Source: an uncultured Prevotellaceae bacterium | GTDB lineage: Bacteria > Bacteroidota > Bacteroidia > Bacteroidales > Bacteroidaceae | Length of the DNA stretch: 64,000 nucleotides | Reading direction: 5' to 3' | Assembly (NCBI GenBank): GCA_902778535.1 | Contig: CACYYG010000007.1 | Span: 45,142-109,141 of the forward strand | In this document: positions 27,645-35,220 of the stretch, one piece after another | Layout: each line of letters opens with the position of its first letter | Position numbering within the stretch: position 1 is the stretch's first letter | Notes under the pieces: model-generated | Seen by the model: the letters and a program-made list of their open reading frames with translations, nothing else | Told to the model about the DNA's origin: nothing | Databases searched by the model: none | Program-made: the position numbers and the translations under genes

Positions 27645-28238
27645 ATGAAAGAGATTGTTATCAAAGGTCAGAAGCGCGAGGCCACAGGTAAGAAGGCCAG
27701 CAAGCTGATGCGTAAGGAGGGCCTGGTGCCCTGCAACCTGTATGGTGAGGAAAAGGACGAGAAGGGCCTGCCCAAGGCTCTGGCTTTCGCTGCTTCGTTC
27801 ACTGAGCTGCGCAAGGTGGTTTACACGCCCCACGTCTACGTGGTTGCTATCGACATCGACGGCACAGTGCGCAAGGCCATCATCAAGGAGCTGCAGTTCC
27901 ACCCCACCACCGAGGCTCTGCTGCATGCTGACTTCTATGAGGTGAACGAGTCTAAGGACATCACCGTGGGTATCCCCGTGAAGCTGAACGGTCTGGCACA
28001 GGGCGTGCGCGACGGTGGTAAGCTGAACCTCTCGATCCGCAAGATCGACGTCACCGCTCCTTATAAGAACATTCCCGAGATTCTGGAAATCGATGTCACC
28101 AATCTCGGCCTGGGCAAGGCTATCAAGGTTGGCGAGCTGAGCTTCGACGGCATCACGCTGGCTACTCCCGCACAGGTGGTGGTTTGCTCCGTCAAGGAAA
28201 CCCGCGCCTCGAAGGCTGCCGCTGCCGCTGCAGAGTAA
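27645..28238 (+). CDS. rplY: 50S ribosomal protein L25/general stress protein Ctc
   Basis: A 197-residue long-form L25, which binds 5S rRNA in the large subunit. It starts 'MKEIVIKGQKREATGKKASKLMRKEGLVPCNLYG', typical of the family, and the C-terminal CTC beta domain is present ('GIPVKLNGLAQGVRDGGKL', 'IPEILEIDVTNLGLGKAIKVG'). It ends in an alanine-rich tail. The pth gene starts 3 bp after its stop, the standard L25-Pth pairing. Confidence 0.95.
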   Translation: MKEIVIKGQKREATGKKASKLMRKEGLVPCNLYGEEKDEKGLPKALAFAASFTELRKVVYTPHVYVVAIDIDGTVRKAIIKELQFHPTTEALLHADFYEVNESKDITVGIPVKLNGLAQGVRDGGKLNLSIRKIDVTAPYKNIPEILEIDVTNLGLGKAIKVGELSFDGITLATPAQVVVCSVKETRASKAAAAAAE

Positions 28239-28241
28239 TAG

Positions 28242-28862
28242 ATGGACAAGTATTTGATTGTAGGCTTGGGCAATCCTGGCGATGAGTACGCCCTGACCCG
28301 CCACAATACTGGATTTATGGTGTTGGATGCTTTCGCGAAAGCATCCAACGCCGTTTTCAGCGACCGCCGCTATGGCTTCGTTGCCGAGACCTCGCTGCGA
28401 GGCCGCAAGGTGTTTCTGCTGAAACCCACCACCTACATGAACCTGAGCGGCAATGCCGTGCGCTACTGGCTCAACCATGAGAACATCGACCAGCAGCGCC
28501 TTCTCGTTGTCAGCGACGATGTGGCCCTGCCTCTCGGAGCCTTCCGCCTAAAAGCCAACGGAAGCAACGGCGGACATAACGGCTTAGGACACATACAGCA
28601 ACTCATCGGCCAGCAGTATGCCCGCCTGCGCATGGGCATTGGTGCCGACTACCGTCAGGGCGGACAGATTGACTGGGTGCTGGGCCAGTATTCACATGAA
28701 GAAATGGACCTGCTGCAGCCAAGCATCAACACGGCTGTGAAGATGATTGAGAGTTTCATCTTGGCAGGCATCGACATCACGATGAACCAATTTAATAAGC
28801 TGGGGAAGAAACCCGCCCCCAACCCCTCCCCAAGGGAAGGGGAAATCCCTTCGGAAGTATAG
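28242..28862 (+). CDS. pth: peptidyl-tRNA hydrolase
   Basis: Pth frees tRNA from prematurely released peptidyl-tRNA. The motifs are complete: 'YLIVGLGNPGDEYALTRHNTGFMVLD' opens the protein with catalytic His20, then 'KPTTYMNLSG', 'VVSDDVALPLG' and 'GSNGGHNGLGHI'. The usual family end is near 'GIDITMNQFNKLGK'. The last about 18 residues ('KKPAPNPSPREGEIPSEV') are an extension encoded by the GC-rich palindromic element at 28804-28850. It directly follows rplY. Confidence 0.93.
   Translation: MDKYLIVGLGNPGDEYALTRHNTGFMVLDAFAKASNAVFSDRRYGFVAETSLRGRKVFLLKPTTYMNLSGNAVRYWLNHENIDQQRLLVVSDDVALPLGAFRLKANGSNGGHNGLGHIQQLIGQQYARLRMGIGADYRQGGQIDWVLGQYSHEEMDLLQPSINTAVKMIESFILAGIDITMNQFNKLGKKPAPNPSPREGEIPSEV
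28804..28850 (+). repeat. GC-rich palindromic element at the 3' end of pth
   Basis: CCCCTCCCCAAGGGAAGGGG is a near-perfect palindrome preceded by a C-rich tract. It is translated as the C-terminal extension of Pth and supplies its final coding region. It is related to the elements in aroB, the S4 gene and 43362-43393. Confidence 0.75.
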
Positions 28863-28912
28863 CTAATGACTTCTAACTACCTCTGACTCCTTCTGATTCC
28901 CTCTATAATAAG

Positions 28913-29401
28913 ATGAGCAACAACAACCATAGCAAAGGTAACCAATCTCCCCTTCCTTCAGGAACCGAAGGGGGGGGGCCTGTTGCCCGCTTGGACAAGT
29001 GGCTCTGGTCAGCCCGCATCTTCAAGACTCGCACCATCGCTGCTGATGCCTGCAAGAACGGACGAGTGGCCGTGAACGGCGTCAACGTGAAGCCGTCGCG
29101 CATGGTGAAGGCCAACGACGTCGTCAGCGTACGCAAGCCCCCCGTCACCTTCAGTTTCCGCATTATCAAGCCCATCGAAATGCGAGTGGGAGCCAAGCTG
29201 CTCCCTGATATCTACGAGAACGTTACACCGCAGGACCAGTACGACCTGTTGGAGATGAACCGCATCAGCGGCTTCGTCGACCGTGCACGAGGCACAGGGC
29301 GTCCCACAAAGAAAGACCGCCGGCAGATGGATGCCTTCGTCGTGCCCTCGCTTGAAGGCTATGGCGACTTCGACTTCGAGAACTGGGAGGAGGATGAGTG
29401 A
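28913..29401 (+). CDS. S4-domain RNA-binding protein, Hsp15-like
   Basis: A 162-residue protein. The S4 RNA-binding domain ('RLDKWLWSARIFKTRTIAADACKNGRVAVNGVNVKPSRMVKANDVV') occupies about residues 26-75. It resembles heat-shock protein 15 (HslR), which in E. coli binds stalled 50S subunits carrying nascent chains; that role here is an inference. The C-terminus is acidic. The N-terminal 'SKGNQSPLPSGTEGGGPV' before the domain is encoded by the GC-rich element at 28943-28981. Without it the S4 domain would begin almost at the start codon, which suggests a late insertion. It lies 50 bp after pth. Confidence 0.88.
   Translation: MSNNNHSKGNQSPLPSGTEGGGPVARLDKWLWSARIFKTRTIAADACKNGRVAVNGVNVKPSRMVKANDVVSVRKPPVTFSFRIIKPIEMRVGAKLLPDIYENVTPQDQYDLLEMNRISGFVDRARGTGRPTKKDRRQMDAFVVPSLEGYGDFDFENWEEDE
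28943..28981 (+). repeat. GC-rich palindromic element in the S4 gene N-terminus
   Basis: CCCCTTCCTTCAGGAACCGAAGGGGGGGGG: an imperfect inverted repeat (CCCCTTC...GAAGGGG) in frame near codon 11, related to the other CCCTCCC/GGGAGGG elements. Confidence 0.7.
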
Positions 29402-29422
29402 TTATTGAACATTGAACAATAT

Positions 29423-30547
29423 ATGAAGCGTTTATCATCTATCATTTGTTTGTTGTCAGTTAGCGTAGCGCTGCTGACCTCGTGTATGGATTCAGACGCA
29501 GGCTTCGTCTTCCGTAAGCCCAGTCAGGCCATTAATGCCGTCTATGCCAACAATGTCGTAGACTCTGTTGTCATCTTCAGCTACGGCAATTGGAGTGTCA
29601 GACTCATTGACGGACAGACGGGCTGGTGTACGTTGGAAAGAACCGAAGGCAATGCAGAGACCGTCTACAGTATCCCCCTCCACTTTCAGCAGAACACTAC
29701 GGGCAACTCGCGCTCAGCCACCTACAGATTCTATGACGCCAATCATCCTGACGATGCATACGTCTCGCTTTTCTATTGGCAGTACGCCACACGCGGCGAC
29801 GGCTCGCTGGGTTCGGCTGCCGACGTGAAGGCCATCACGGGCACCGACGGCTCACGATTTGAGTTCGCCTACGACAATCAGCACCGTCCCACATCGCTCA
29901 ACATTTCCAAAGACGGTGTGAGCCTGCATAGCCTAAGCCTGCGCTTCAACGACTATGACAGCACCCTCACCGTCAACAAGGGCTCGAGCACGCTGCGCGG
30001 CACCTATGGTATCGACTATCAACCCATGATGCTGGTGGGTGAGACTGACACCGTGGGCTACTACTCACAGTATTACGACGGCTATTACCAGGCATCGGCC
30101 AACTATGCCTTCAACATCGAGCACCGCAGCTACGGACAGCCCGCCAAGCGCTATGCCTTGAAACTGGGAGGACAAAGCCTACAGCCCGACAGCCTGCACA
30201 ACGCCGACAGCCTGCGCATAGCCCATACAACAGGCATCAGTACAACGATTGACAAGTACAAGCTTACATATTCCACTGCCGACAACCGCTGCCAGTCGGT
30301 TGACGTCAACCAGCTCGTCTTCGGCGCAGAGCAGTGCGACCCCTACCAGCTGCTCTCACTCTTCCGCTATGCACGAAACACCAGCATCGTCAGCAGCGTA
30401 GAGCAGGTCGGCGAGAACTACGAAGTGACGGTTAGCCTGAACGCCGACAAAAGCGTTGCAAAGATGACGGTCATCCGCACCAGGAAGGCCATTGAGATAG
30501 GTGCCACCGACGATGTTAACACAGTAACTTACACCTTTGAGTATTAA
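29423..30547 (+). CDS. lipoprotein of unknown function
   Basis: About 374 residues. I start at ATG 29423 ('[21 protein letters not shown]'), which gives a lipoprotein signal with Cys at residue 21; translation from upstream bases lacks this. The mature protein is beta-rich; '[33 protein letters not shown]' resembles a BACON-like module, and the middle ('[18 protein letters not shown]') suggests a repeat-like beta sheet protein. I do not recognise a named family. It is likely anchored at the outer membrane or periplasm. It sits between the S4 gene and queF. The signal-peptide region is again written by TTATCATCTATCATTTG-like sequence. Confidence 0.65.
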   Translation: MKRLSSIICLLSVSVALLTSCMDSDAGFVFRKPSQAINAVYANNVVDSVVIFSYGNWSVRLIDGQTGWCTLERTEGNAETVYSIPLHFQQNTTGNSRSATYRFYDANHPDDAYVSLFYWQYATRGDGSLGSAADVKAITGTDGSRFEFAYDNQHRPTSLNISKDGVSLHSLSLRFNDYDSTLTVNKGSSTLRGTYGIDYQPMMLVGETDTVGYYSQYYDGYYQASANYAFNIEHRSYGQPAKRYALKLGGQSLQPDSLHNADSLRIAHTTGISTTIDKYKLTYSTADNRCQSVDVNQLVFGAEQCDPYQLLSLFRYARNTSIVSSVEQVGENYEVTVSLNADKSVAKMTVIRTRKAIEIGATDDVNTVTYTFEY

Positions 30548-30554
30548 CCAAGCC

Positions 30555-31013
30555 ATGTCCAGAAAAGACGAAAACCTGAAGCTCCTGGGCCGCGAGACCC
30601 AGTATGCCAGCAACTACGACCCGTCGCTGCTCGAGACCTTCGAGAATCAGCATAAGGAAAACGACTACTGGGTGCAGTTCAACTGTCCCGAGTTCACCAC
30701 GCTGTGCCCCATCACCGGCCAGCCCGATTTCGCTGAAATCAAGATCATGTACCTGCCCGGTGAGCGAATGGTGGAGTCGAAGAGCCTCAAGCTCTATCTC
30801 TTCTCCTTCCGCAATCACGGCGACTTCCACGAGGACTGCGTCAACGTCATCATGAAAGACCTCATCCGCCTCATGGACCCCAAGTACATCGAGGTGCTGG
30901 GACTCTTCCTGCCCCGTGGCGGCATCAGCATCTATCCCTACGCCAACTACGGACGTCCCGGTACCAAGTACGAGGAGATGGCCCGCCAGCGCCTGCTGAA
31001 CCATCAGATGTAA
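30555..31013 (+). CDS. queF: NADPH-dependent 7-cyano-7-deazaguanine reductase QueF
   Basis: QueF reduces preQ0 to preQ1 in queuosine synthesis. The protein (152 residues) is the short type I form. The active-site motif '[16 protein letters not shown]' holds the thioimide-forming Cys and the catalytic Asp; '[21 protein letters not shown]' is the family substrate-binding region. I start at ATG 30555, 7 bp after the preceding stop. No other que genes are visible in the window. Confidence 0.95.
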   Translation: MSRKDENLKLLGRETQYASNYDPSLLETFENQHKENDYWVQFNCPEFTTLCPITGQPDFAEIKIMYLPGERMVESKSLKLYLFSFRNHGDFHEDCVNVIMKDLIRLMDPKYIEVLGLFLPRGGISIYPYANYGRPGTKYEEMARQRLLNHQM

Positions 31014-31111
31014 GGGAAACTGTTCAACGAATAGCTGCAAGGTTAATGTTAAAACGTCCTAACTGGAAAAAGATTTTTAATTTTTAATTTTCAATTTTCA
31101 ATTATTTGTCG

Positions 31112-31119
31112 TACCTTTG
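31112..31119 (+). promoter_or_regulatory. -7 promoter element for tRNA-Ser
   Basis: TACCTTTG matches TAnnTTTG, 28 bp before the tRNA. It is preceded by TTTTCAATTTTCAATTATTTG repeat-like sequence. Confidence 0.5.
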
Positions 31120-31147
31120 CACCCGCTTTTAGTGAAGAGCATAACAA

Positions 31148-31234
31148 GGAAGGTTGGCAGAGTGATCGATCGCGCTGGACTCGAAATCCGGTATACCCTT
31201 TCGGGTATCGGGGGTTTGAATCCCTCACCTTCCG
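31148..31234 (+). tRNA. tRNA-Ser (CGA)
   Basis: An 87-base cloverleaf: acceptor GGAAGGT pairs with ACCTTCC, with G as discriminator. The anticodon stem CTGGA/TCCGG frames the loop CTCGAAA, giving anticodon CGA (reads UCG). A long variable arm (TACCC TTTC GGGTA) and the T-loop TTTGAAT mark it as a serine class tRNA. CCA is not encoded. It marks the left edge of the decayed accessory region. Confidence 0.93.
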
Positions 31235-31262
31235 CGAAAGGAGCCTCACTCTCCGTTGAACG

Positions 31263-31296
31263 AAGAAGGAAGTCGCAAAACGGCTTCCTTCTTTTT
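31263..31296 (+). terminator. Rho-independent terminator after tRNA-Ser
   Basis: AAGAAGGAAG (31263-31272) pairs with CTTCCTTCTT (31284-31293), followed by a T-run. Confidence 0.8.
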
Positions 31297-31512
31297 CGTT
31301 GACAATCAAGCATTTAGGCTTGTCGGAATTCTCGTGTACAAGGGTCTCAATTTGGTTTTAGGTTCATTATCCCCCTTGGATAAAAACCCTATCGGAAAAA
31401 CATGTGATAATGTGTGATTACGTGAGATGATGTAAGCAACAATGGCGAATTGTTTTACCATAGTTTTACCACTTTTTGGAGCATGGGAAGGGAAAAGACT
31501 TGGTGTATGGCT

Positions 31513-32472
31513 CTATCCTTGCTTAATCGCTGCCTTAACTTGCGCCATGTTGCTGCGCGAGACGGGGAGTGATTCGTGGCAGTGCTTGATGAGCAATTGG
31601 GTGGAGCCGGAATGTGAGACAATCTGCTCTACCTGACTAAGGTTGACCAGGAATGCGCGATGACAGCGGACGATCATCGGATAGTCCTGCAACGTTTCCT
31701 CCATCTGTTTCATAGTGGCGCGAAGCATGTCGGTATGCGCTTGCGCTTCGTGCAGATGGCAGACCTTCACGTAGTTGCCAACGGCCTCAATATATAACAG
31801 GTGGGAAATCAGGAGCGTCACCGATTCGTTGGTCGTACCAGTGAGAGTAAGCTCCTGCGGGCGTGGCTTCTTGCTCATTTCTTTCACTTCGTTCACCGCA
31901 GAAATATCCTGCTTGCGAACCTCGTAATTGACATTTGTATCAACTGTTGGACTGTCCGAAGACATGCTTAGCAAGGATTTCTCCTGCATCTCTTTCAACT
32001 CCTCGTTCAGCAGTCTCGTTTCTTCTAGTTCCATCGCCAGATACTTGTTGCGGAACTTGAAGCGCCAGTAGAGTCCGATGACGAAGGAGCAGAATGCGAT
32101 GATGACAAGGGCTTCAAGGAAATTGACGATAGAAAACTGATTACCCTCTACACGGTCGTTCAGTACGAAGTGGCGGTAGAGACAGATGCCCAATGCCACA
32201 AGCGGCGTATTGATAAGCTGAAACCAAAGATTGCGGCGGATGATGTATTCTGCACCTTTCTTGTACGACCTCGGCATCTTGACGATATAGTTCAGGATGA
32301 TGTCCGTCACCATGCAGACTGAGAAACCAATCACTCCCAAAGCTATCAGATGCATATAGCCCTGCCACTGTCACGCATCCAATCCGAAAGGTTTGAATAC
32401 AGCCAGCGCCACCACCATAAACGTGGTGCTGATAATTCTCGTCGTTATCGTTTCAATACGTCCTTGTTTCAT
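31513..32472 (-). pseudogene. membrane-bound LytTR transcription regulator, interrupted by an in-frame TGA
   Basis: From ATG 32472 the reading frame gives 'FKPFGLDA', a TGA at 32373-32371 (codon 34), then 'QWQGYMHLIALGVIGF' without any frameshift, continuing to 31513. Trp (TGG) is the likely original codon. Membrane helices fill the first half ('GYMHLIALGVIGFSVCMVTDI', 'FLEALVIIAFCSFVIGLYW'), then a coiled segment, and a LytTR DNA-binding domain at the C-terminus ('YIEAVGNYVKVCHL', 'MIVRCHRAFLVNLSQVEQI'). The shorter frame from ATG 32355 (280 residues) could still be made, losing the first helix. TGA is used as a normal stop in the window, so recoding is unlikely. Confidence 0.8.
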
Positions 32473-32480
32473 TCAAATTG

Positions 32481-32488
32481 CAAAGGTA
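32481..32488 (-). promoter_or_regulatory. -7 promoter element of the LytTR gene
   Basis: TACCTTTG on the minus strand, 8 bp before ATG 32472. Its presence supports 32472 as the original start of the interrupted gene. Confidence 0.5.
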
Positions 32489-32497
32489 CTGTATACT

Positions 32498-32545
32498 CTA
32501 ATTGAAAAGTGTACCACTTTCTAACTGAAAAGTGATCCACCTAAG
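32498..32545. repeat. insertion-sequence-end-like tandem repeat
   Basis: Two adjacent copies of a roughly 23-bp unit, CTAATTGAAAAGTGTACCAC and CTAACTGAAAAGTGATCCAC. The 'AAAAGTG..CCAC' pattern resembles the repeated ends of IS21-family elements. No IS21 genes remain nearby, so at most this is an end remnant. Confidence 0.4.
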
Positions 32546-32636
32546 CGATTGCAAATTATTGTTGTCCGCTAAACATTATAATCCTTTCTGAACTCCCTAT
32601 TTCTCAGCGAATTCAGTCAAAGCAACTCTTTCCAAG

Positions 32637-32660
32637 CCCTCACACGCGTATGTGTGAGGG
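32637..32660 (-). terminator. hairpin after the minus-strand transposase fragment
   Basis: CCCTCACAC (32637-32645) pairs with GTGTGAGGG (32652-32660). It immediately follows the stop of the minus-strand IS4 fragment and could be a terminator or part of an IS end. Confidence 0.55.
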
Positions 32661-32957
32661 TTATTTTTCGGCATCAATCGTACTTGGTGGGCTTTCTATC
32701 ATGGCAGCCAATGCCTCTTCCGAGTCTTTCTCGGGGTGTTCAAGGAATCCCTGTACATCGATATAGTACATCAGCATGATACGCACTATTGTGGCAAGGC
32801 CAGAGAAGCTCCATGAGCGGCTGACGCCTTTTTGCAGCAGTGTTATGAGCAGATTTGCAATAAGAGTCACCCACACCTGTATCTTGATGGCATTGGCACT
32901 CTCGCCGTAGAAGTATCTGAGCGGGAAGTTCTGCTTTATCTGCCTAAAGAGCTTATG
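32661..32957 (-). pseudogene. IS4-type transposase, C-terminal fragment (minus strand)
   Basis: The minus-strand frame from 32957 reads 'HKLFRQIKQNFPLRYFYGESANAIKIQVWVTLIANLLITLLQKG' (given in parts: KLFRQIKQNF, then YFYGESANAIKIQVW), followed by 'SRSWSFSGLATIVRIMLMYYID'. This is the C-terminal end of the IS4-type transposases common in Bacteroidetes. Codons before 'HKLF' are only the antisense of the opposite fragment. The 5' two thirds of the gene are missing. Confidence 0.7.
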
Positions 32958-32978
32958 AGAAGCTACGCATAAGCTCTT
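32947..32978. repeat. inverted repeat at the junction of two transposase fragments
   Basis: AAGAGCTTATG (32947-32957) pairs perfectly with CATAAGCTCTT (32968-32978) around a 10-base loop. Both arms encode the same residues (HKLF) of two different transposases on opposite strands. Confidence 0.85.
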
Positions 32979-33243
32979 CAAGTGGATTAAACAGCACCTG
33001 CACATCAAGTCGTTCTTCGGAACGACAAAGAATGCGGTCTTTGCACAGATATGGATTGCCATCTGTGACTACCTGCTGCTTATCATTGCCAAGAAGATGT
33101 ATCATATTGAACAGAATCTTTACATTTTCTCTCAAGCTATCGGGCTAGTTCTCTTTGAGAGAATACCCGTGTCCGAGTTATTTAATCGAATCGATAATTC
33201 TAAATTAGAGCCAGAGAATGATGGTCAAGGATGGCTATTCTAA
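32968..33243 (+). pseudogene. IS4-type transposase, C-terminal fragment (plus strand)
   Basis: The plus-strand frame from 32968 reads 'HKLFKWIKQHLHIKSFFG', 'TKNAVFAQIWIAICDYLLLIIAKK' and 'FSQAIGLVLFERIPVSELF', ending at TAA 33241-33243. It is the C-terminal end of an IS4-type transposase different from the one on the minus strand. A TGA at 32956 closes the frame upstream, so no N-terminus is present. Confidence 0.7.
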
Positions 33244-33348
33244 ATTTCTTTGGACAGCAGTGTGTTTGCGATAGTATTATTTACTTTGCCGACCGAAAAA
33301 GCGATAACTAAGAATGTAAACATAGTATCAACTAAAAAGTTCAAGAAA

Positions 33349-33639
33349 ATGACACAACAGAATTCCGTCTCCAGGGACACCCAACTGCAGCAACGGGTTG
33401 CAGAACTCCAGAAGCGCGTTGACTCTCTGGAGGACATCCTTGACAATGGCAAGGAAGTATTAACCTTGGAAGAAGCTGCCAAGGTCATGGGCATGGCACG
33501 CAGCACCCTCTACAAGATGACGTGCGAACAGAGCATCCCGTTCTACCGACCCAACGGAAAGATGATTTTCTTCGAGAAGGCAGACATCCTCGCATGGATT
33601 CGTCGCAACCGTGTATCGACCCAGGAGGAGATTGGCTAG
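33349..33639 (+). CDS. helix-turn-helix DNA-binding protein, excisionase-like
   Basis: A 96-residue protein started at ATG 33349. A short coiled segment ('QQRVAELQKRVDSLEDIL') precedes a MerR/excisionase-type helix-turn-helix: 'LTLEEAAKVMGMARSTLYKMTCEQSIPFYRPNGKMIFFEKADILAWI' (read in parts). Such small proteins accompany integrases and mobilization genes of Bacteroides elements, where they act in excision or control. It is the first gene of the mobilization module. No integrase gene remains in the window. Confidence 0.7.
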   Translation: MTQQNSVSRDTQLQQRVAELQKRVDSLEDILDNGKEVLTLEEAAKVMGMARSTLYKMTCEQSIPFYRPNGKMIFFEKADILAWIRRNRVSTQEEIG

Positions 33640-33748
33640 GAAGCCCGGATGCACATGCAACGACTGAGCAGCAAGCGGGCCAACACCTGATTCGTGGCTG
33701 CGTAACTTTCAACAACCACCTTATTTGTTTAAATACTTATAGAATTAT

Positions 33749-34618
33749 ATGAAACAAGAAACATTCTACTGTCTCGTTCTGTCTGAGAGCCAGGCGAGAT
33801 TCCTTGCCACGAGCAAGTACGGCATCGACCGCATGAAGGCGCTGGTGTCACTCATTGAGATGGCAGCGACCACCGAGAAGGATTTCAAGATAAAGGGGTT
33901 TTCCACCATCGTCCATGTAGGACAGGTGGCCATCTCCGAGGTGGAACTTTCTCACCTGTGGAACTGCACTCGCAAGACCGTCGCCAAGGTTCTTGAACGG
34001 ATGAGCCAGATGGGGCTATTGTCTACCGTCAAGACCAACCGCACCAGCATCCATACCCTGCTCTGTGTATCGGCATGGCAAGTGGACGGCGTTCAAGTCA
34101 GGAATCCATTCTATGTGCCCATGAAGGAACGGGGAGCAGACGATGCCACCAGAACAGATGCCACAGAAATGACCGACGCACCTGTTTCTATCACCGAAGT
34201 GGCAGCAAAGGCGGACAACGCTTCTGATGCTAATGTTCACACCCAAGATGAGGAGACAAGAAAGTGGGATTACAAGAATGGCCTTGAACTGTTGGATGTC
34301 CTTTCCAGACCATTGAACAGACAGCCGTCATCCGATGGCCTCCGTTCTTTCTATGAAGCGGTCAGTCATGGTCAGGGTGTAGGTGATGCACTAGAAGAAC
34401 ACCAGAAAGGATGTGGGAGCCAAGAGGAACTAGAGGGCTATCCCATTGAGGTCGCCCCGGAAGACATGCCCACCGAAGCAGAGTTTGAGGCCATTCTAAA
34501 TGACACAGCCGCGAGGATGATGGCAGGGGATGAAGACGTTAGGAACCATCCTGGGTCTATCCAGCCGTCACCTGACGGTACTGGGCCAGCCCCAACATCC
34601 TACACCCCAGATGAGTAA
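33749..34618 (+). CDS. winged-helix protein of the mobilization module, function unknown
   Basis: A 289-residue protein. The N-terminal about 120 residues ('YCLVLSESQARFLATSKYGI', 'AISEVELSHLWNCTRKTVAKVLERMSQMGLL') contain a winged helix-turn-helix of the kind seen in replication or control proteins of mobilizable elements. The rest is acidic and low in predicted order, with a 'PSPDGTGPAPTSYTPDE' end. I do not recognise a named family. Its place between the excisionase-like gene and mobC suggests an accessory DNA-binding role in the element. Confidence 0.55.
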   Translation: MKQETFYCLVLSESQARFLATSKYGIDRMKALVSLIEMAATTEKDFKIKGFSTIVHVGQVAISEVELSHLWNCTRKTVAKVLERMSQMGLLSTVKTNRTSIHTLLCVSAWQVDGVQVRNPFYVPMKERGADDATRTDATEMTDAPVSITEVAAKADNASDANVHTQDEETRKWDYKNGLELLDVLSRPLNRQPSSDGLRSFYEAVSHGQGVGDALEEHQKGCGSQEELEGYPIEVAPEDMPTEAEFEAILNDTAARMMAGDEDVRNHPGSIQPSPDGTGPAPTSYTPDE

Positions 34619-34662
34619 GCAAAAGCATAGCCCCAGCCCCTTGATCAGCAACGCAGCGTCAG

Positions 34663-34702
34663 GCCGTTGTTACGGCACTGACCGGCATACGCCGGTGTTT
34701 TT
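34663..34702. promoter_or_regulatory. paired inverted repeats before mobC: terminator and possible oriT
   Basis: GCCGT TGTT ACGGC (34663-34676) is followed by ACCGGC ATAC GCCGGT (34681-34696) and a T-rich run. The second is a plausible terminator for the gene at 33749. The position just upstream of mobC-mobA is also where oriT usually lies in small mobilizable elements. The oriT call is an inference. Confidence 0.45.
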
Positions 34703-34822
34703 GTGACGTTATTAGCAAGAATTACCAATGTCGGACAATTCCGCTACGCTACCTTGCCCCTCCAATGGATTCTTGAACGCTCGCAAGCTCGCATTGGGCT
34801 GACTACAAATCCTATAAGCAAC

Positions 34823-35191
34823 ATGACAGAAGAGAACGTCACAAGGAAAGAGACCCGCTTCAAGCACCTTGACGCGAGGGTCACGCCAGAGGAGTACGCC
34901 TAAGCGAAGGAAAGGGCGGATGCCTGCGGCATGTCGCTGAGCGAGTACACACGCAAGTGTACCCTCGGCCAAGAACCGAAGCTGCACCTGACGGAACGCG
35001 AGATAGAGGCCTATAACAGCCTCTCGGATGCCCGTGGCGACATCGTGCACATCCGCAGTGCGCTGCACGGCAAGTCACAGGAGCAGATAAAAAGCTACTT
35101 CGCCAATGACCGTTTTATGCAGGCATGGATAGAGGCAGCAACCAAGATTATCGTCCAGTGGGATTCCATCCTCGCAGGGATGAGAGAATAA
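34823..35191 (+). pseudogene. mobC: mobC-like relaxosome accessory gene with an in-frame TAA
   Basis: From ATG 34823 the frame reads 'RFKHLDARVTPEEYA', then TAA at 34901-34903, then continues in the same frame with 'AKERADACGMSLSEYTRKCTLGQ' and onward to 35191 ('AATKIIVQWDSILAGM'). This is the MobC-type pattern: a ribbon-helix-helix N-terminus that helps a relaxase bind oriT. A single base change (for example CAA or GAA to TAA) explains the break. Restart at ATG 34931 would lose the DNA-binding part. The relaxase gene follows 29 bp later. Confidence 0.78.
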
Positions 35192-35220
35192 GCAAGGACA
35201 GCAAACATACACACCCGACT

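Noticed and set aside
31014-31512. tRNA-Ser as attachment site of the mobile element
   Set aside because: I could not find a second copy of the tRNA 3' end at the far side of the region, nor an integrase gene.
31513-34903. Recoding of stop codons (UGA or UAA as sense)
   Set aside because: TGA ends the S4 and DUF5606 genes and TAA ends many others at the expected place, and no suppressor tRNA is visible.
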